Shown here piece after piece: positions 61,813 to 64,000 of a DNA stretch of 64,000 nt. This DNA comes from Arbacia lixula (Eukaryota; Echinodermata; Echinoidea; Arbacioida; Arbaciidae), in the NCBI GenBank assembly GCA_963669155.1, contig OZ022577.1, forward strand, positions 31,347,053 through 31,411,052, in the 5' to 3' direction. The position numbers and the translations under genes are program-made. Within the stretch, counting starts at the first letter, position 1, and the number at the start of each line of letters is the position of its first letter. Below the pieces are notes generated by a model. It worked only from the letters and a program-made list of their open reading frames with translations. It was not told where the DNA came from and made no database searches.

Positions 61813-63844
61813 GCTGAGAGTGCAAACATAAGCATGCTGCATGCATTCCAAAACTGTACATCATAATCAACCATGCAGGCAGAGAGAGAGAGCCATACAT
61901 GTATGTGTACATGCAGAGCTAAAGCAAATATTGTGGAGGGGCTGCTATGTCATCAGCGCTTAAAGGTACAGGATAGAAGTGGTAGAACCGTGATCAATGG
62001 ATCCCGTTCTTGTTTGATTACAGGACACCAGGAGGGAATCATCTCAAAACAATATCGTCACCGGTACGGTATATGATATCAGAAGTAAAATGTGGGAGGA
62101 ATTGAGAGACACGCTGCCACATATTTCTGTATTTCACAGTACATGGGAAAGCATTCATTTACCAATTTTGCCCATGTTTCTCAGAGACTACTATATACAC
62201 ACTTTATTGATCAACTGAAGCAGAACAGCATCAACAAGCCCATCAAAATGCAAACCATGTTTCATTTTGATTCAAAACAGCCATCTTAATAGTACTATGT
62301 TTATGTTTACACACAACTGGTAGATATTAGTGCTGTATTGAGATTACATAAAGCATACAAAAGGTGTATTATATTTTATATTTCATTTGAGCTAGAATCA
62401 CTTTATTTGAAGCAAAAGTTAAAATGTAGCTCCTGGCACAGAGAGCTGTAGCTATTTGTACTCACTGAGGTTGAAGAAGAGCTGAATTTCAGAACACACA
62501 GAAAGGCCCTTTTAATTTATACTTGCATTGTATCTACTTTTAAACACTAATTATAACAAAAATTACGCTAAGAAATGCACATTTTCCTGTGTTTTGATTC
62601 AGCATTTTAGTTTTGAGTGTTGTTTATCGTCCAAACTCTCACTAATCACATACAAAAACACTGCTAGTAGTGCAGAGAATTTTATAAGAACACGCTCTTA
62701 TTCAATGTGATCATGAAAGGTATGCTGTATGTAGGAAGATAGGTGGATGCGTAGTGTACCCACCCACTAGGGGAAACAGGCACCAGAGTATCGGATGTAA
62801 CACAAGCAATGCACACTGCATACCATTGTCACACAAGCACGCCGCATACTAAACAGCACCAACAGATCCCTAGTGCTTCAATATGGATGAACAATGTTAA
62901 TGACATGACTTTTCAAGTCAAAAGCTCAGGGAGATTGTTGATAAACCTGAGACGATTTCAGTGTCCGGTTACTAAGCGCGGGATGGACTCTAGTGCACTA
63001 CGGGTGCCAAAAGGTCACGTAAGCAGGCATTCAGTGCTGTAAGGCATAGGGTGTAGAATGTAAACAAAGCGCGGAAGGAGGAGATATACTAATGTGTGTG
63101 CCAGAGAAATGCATGTAGCTCTACTTGAAGCATTTCTTGTTAAATGTAGGATGGGGTCACCTTCATTTTAAAAGAAGAGATGCCCTCTAGGGGAGGGGGG
63201 GAGGGGCCATGTGATGTACACTTTACTTTATCATTTTTTTTACAAAAACTTTACTACACAGGCCCTCTTTGAGGTAAATCCTTAGATAAAGGTTTCCCTT
63301 ACTTTAACCATGGACCCTATGCTTTAACACATGTGAGCACAGAACAGGTCTTGGTAATTAACGCTGGAAGGACCAGCAAGCACATCTACTAGTGATAGAG
63401 AGAACAAGATAAGTGTACTCAAAATCTGGTTGCATTGGTAACCACCAGCTAAATATTCTGCTTGTTACATAAGTCGCCAAGTAAATCATGTTCCAATCTG
63501 CCTTGATGTAATACATGTACCTGTGAAATGCCAGTGATTGGTTAGAGGTCAAAGCCATCATATCCTTTTACGATGTGACATCCATTAGACTAATCGCATC
63601 AATTGTGATTTTTGTCAGAATGGAGGGGTGGGGGGGGGGGGGAGGGGAGAGAAAGAAAATGGGTTCTGGTCCATGCTTCTCCAACCAACATTAGCAGACA
63701 CTCTTCCATTGACTCTCCAACATTCAAGCCTCTCTTCACCATAGGCATCGCAGGAAGCAGGGGGCCTAATGCTCTTGATTGAGACCGACTTTGTCTCCAA
63801 TTGCCTATCAATGCATAATTCATCCATATTTCTCAACCCAAATC

Positions 63845-64000
63845 TATTTCCAGCCGGGGCTTTTGACGGTTCCCCTCGCCTCTCCTCTCGACTCGTCTCC
63901 TCTCCCGCCGAACTGCGATTGTGGCCTTTGAGAGTGTGCGGCAGTGGAGTGTGTCGGGAGGACGGGGCACTGCGACTCGAGCAAACATCTGCGATGGCCG
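63845..64000. other. GC/CpG-rich block at the window edge
   Basis: This stretch is rich in CCTCTCC, CGACTCG and CGGGAGGACGGGG and contrasts with the AT-rich DNA before it. It could be the edge of an exon, promoter or regulatory element continuing past 64000. No NOVA N-terminal sequence is recognisable in it. Confidence 0.25.

Larger units (their letters stand above)
34538..64000 (-). other. Sequence upstream of the visible NOVA exons, probably one long NOVA intron
   Basis: No coding exon could be recognised here on either strand. I scanned the reverse complement for the GKGG loop of KH1 and for a PG-ending phase-1 donor exon and found neither. The missing 5' exons therefore probably lie beyond 64000, which makes this at least 29 kb of intron. 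The region contains CT/GA tracts, two transposon-like elements with intact target-site duplications (51327-52816 and 53161-54210), three CCAGGGGCC-family inverted-repeat elements, several poly-G runs, a nuclear-receptor half-site cluster near 60.5 kb and a GGT-rich tract at about 61.67-61.81 kb. The last 150 bases are noticeably richer in GC and CpG than the rest. The scan was by eye, so a short or diverged exon could have been missed. Confidence 0.55.

Noticed and set aside
61514-61912. His/Pro/Thr-rich minus-strand frames
   Set aside because: Produced by the GGT-type trinucleotide tract.
1-64000. tRNA, rRNA, snRNA or CRISPR features
   Set aside because: No tRNA B-box/cloverleaf, conserved rRNA segment or regularly spaced repeat array was seen on either strand by eye.

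Overview
The window is eukaryotic, intron-rich and AT-rich. It holds one gene that I can identify with confidence: a NOVA-family KH-domain RNA-binding protein (neuronal splicing regulator type) on the minus strand. Two exons are visible. The terminal coding exon (20008-21222) encodes KH2, a long low-complexity linker, KH3 and the stop codon. An internal exon (34389-34537) encodes the C-terminal half of KH1 and the KH1-KH2 linker. Both exons have canonical splice sites and join in frame across a 13,166-bp intron. The exon with the N-terminal half of KH1 (including its GXXG loop) and the start codon was not found, so the gene probably begins beyond base 64000.

The host looks like a marine invertebrate, probably a deuterostome and most likely an echinoderm. 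The reasons are a NOVA sequence close to but distinct from the vertebrate one, long introns, many ACATGTA-type words, abundant CT/GT microsatellites and small non-autonomous DNA transposons. This is an inference, not a proven assignment.

Layout. 1-20007: sequence downstream of the NOVA stop codon. It contains the 3' UTR (end not determinable), then microsatellites, a short-unit TTCCGAAGG repeat, a Mutator-like MITE and several hairpins. 20008-21222: NOVA last exon. 21223-34388: intron with a perfect 65-bp tandem duplication close to the acceptor, CT-rich tracts, a TTAA-flanked non-autonomous element and a GATA/GACA repeat that starts about 50 bases inside the intron from its donor. 34389-34537: NOVA internal exon. 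34538-64000: no identifiable exon, so probably one very long intron. It carries two further non-autonomous transposons with target-site duplications, three relatives of a CCAGGGGCC-type MITE family, a purine tract, a nuclear-receptor half-site cluster and a trinucleotide tract. On the NOVA sense strand that tract is packed with YCAY, the motif NOVA proteins bind.

No RNA gene, CRISPR array, prokaryotic operon or autonomous transposase was seen. I found no novel multi-gene system. The most informative signals are the intact transposon footprints (9-, 8- and 4-bp target-site duplications) and possible self-recognition sites in the NOVA pre-mRNA.
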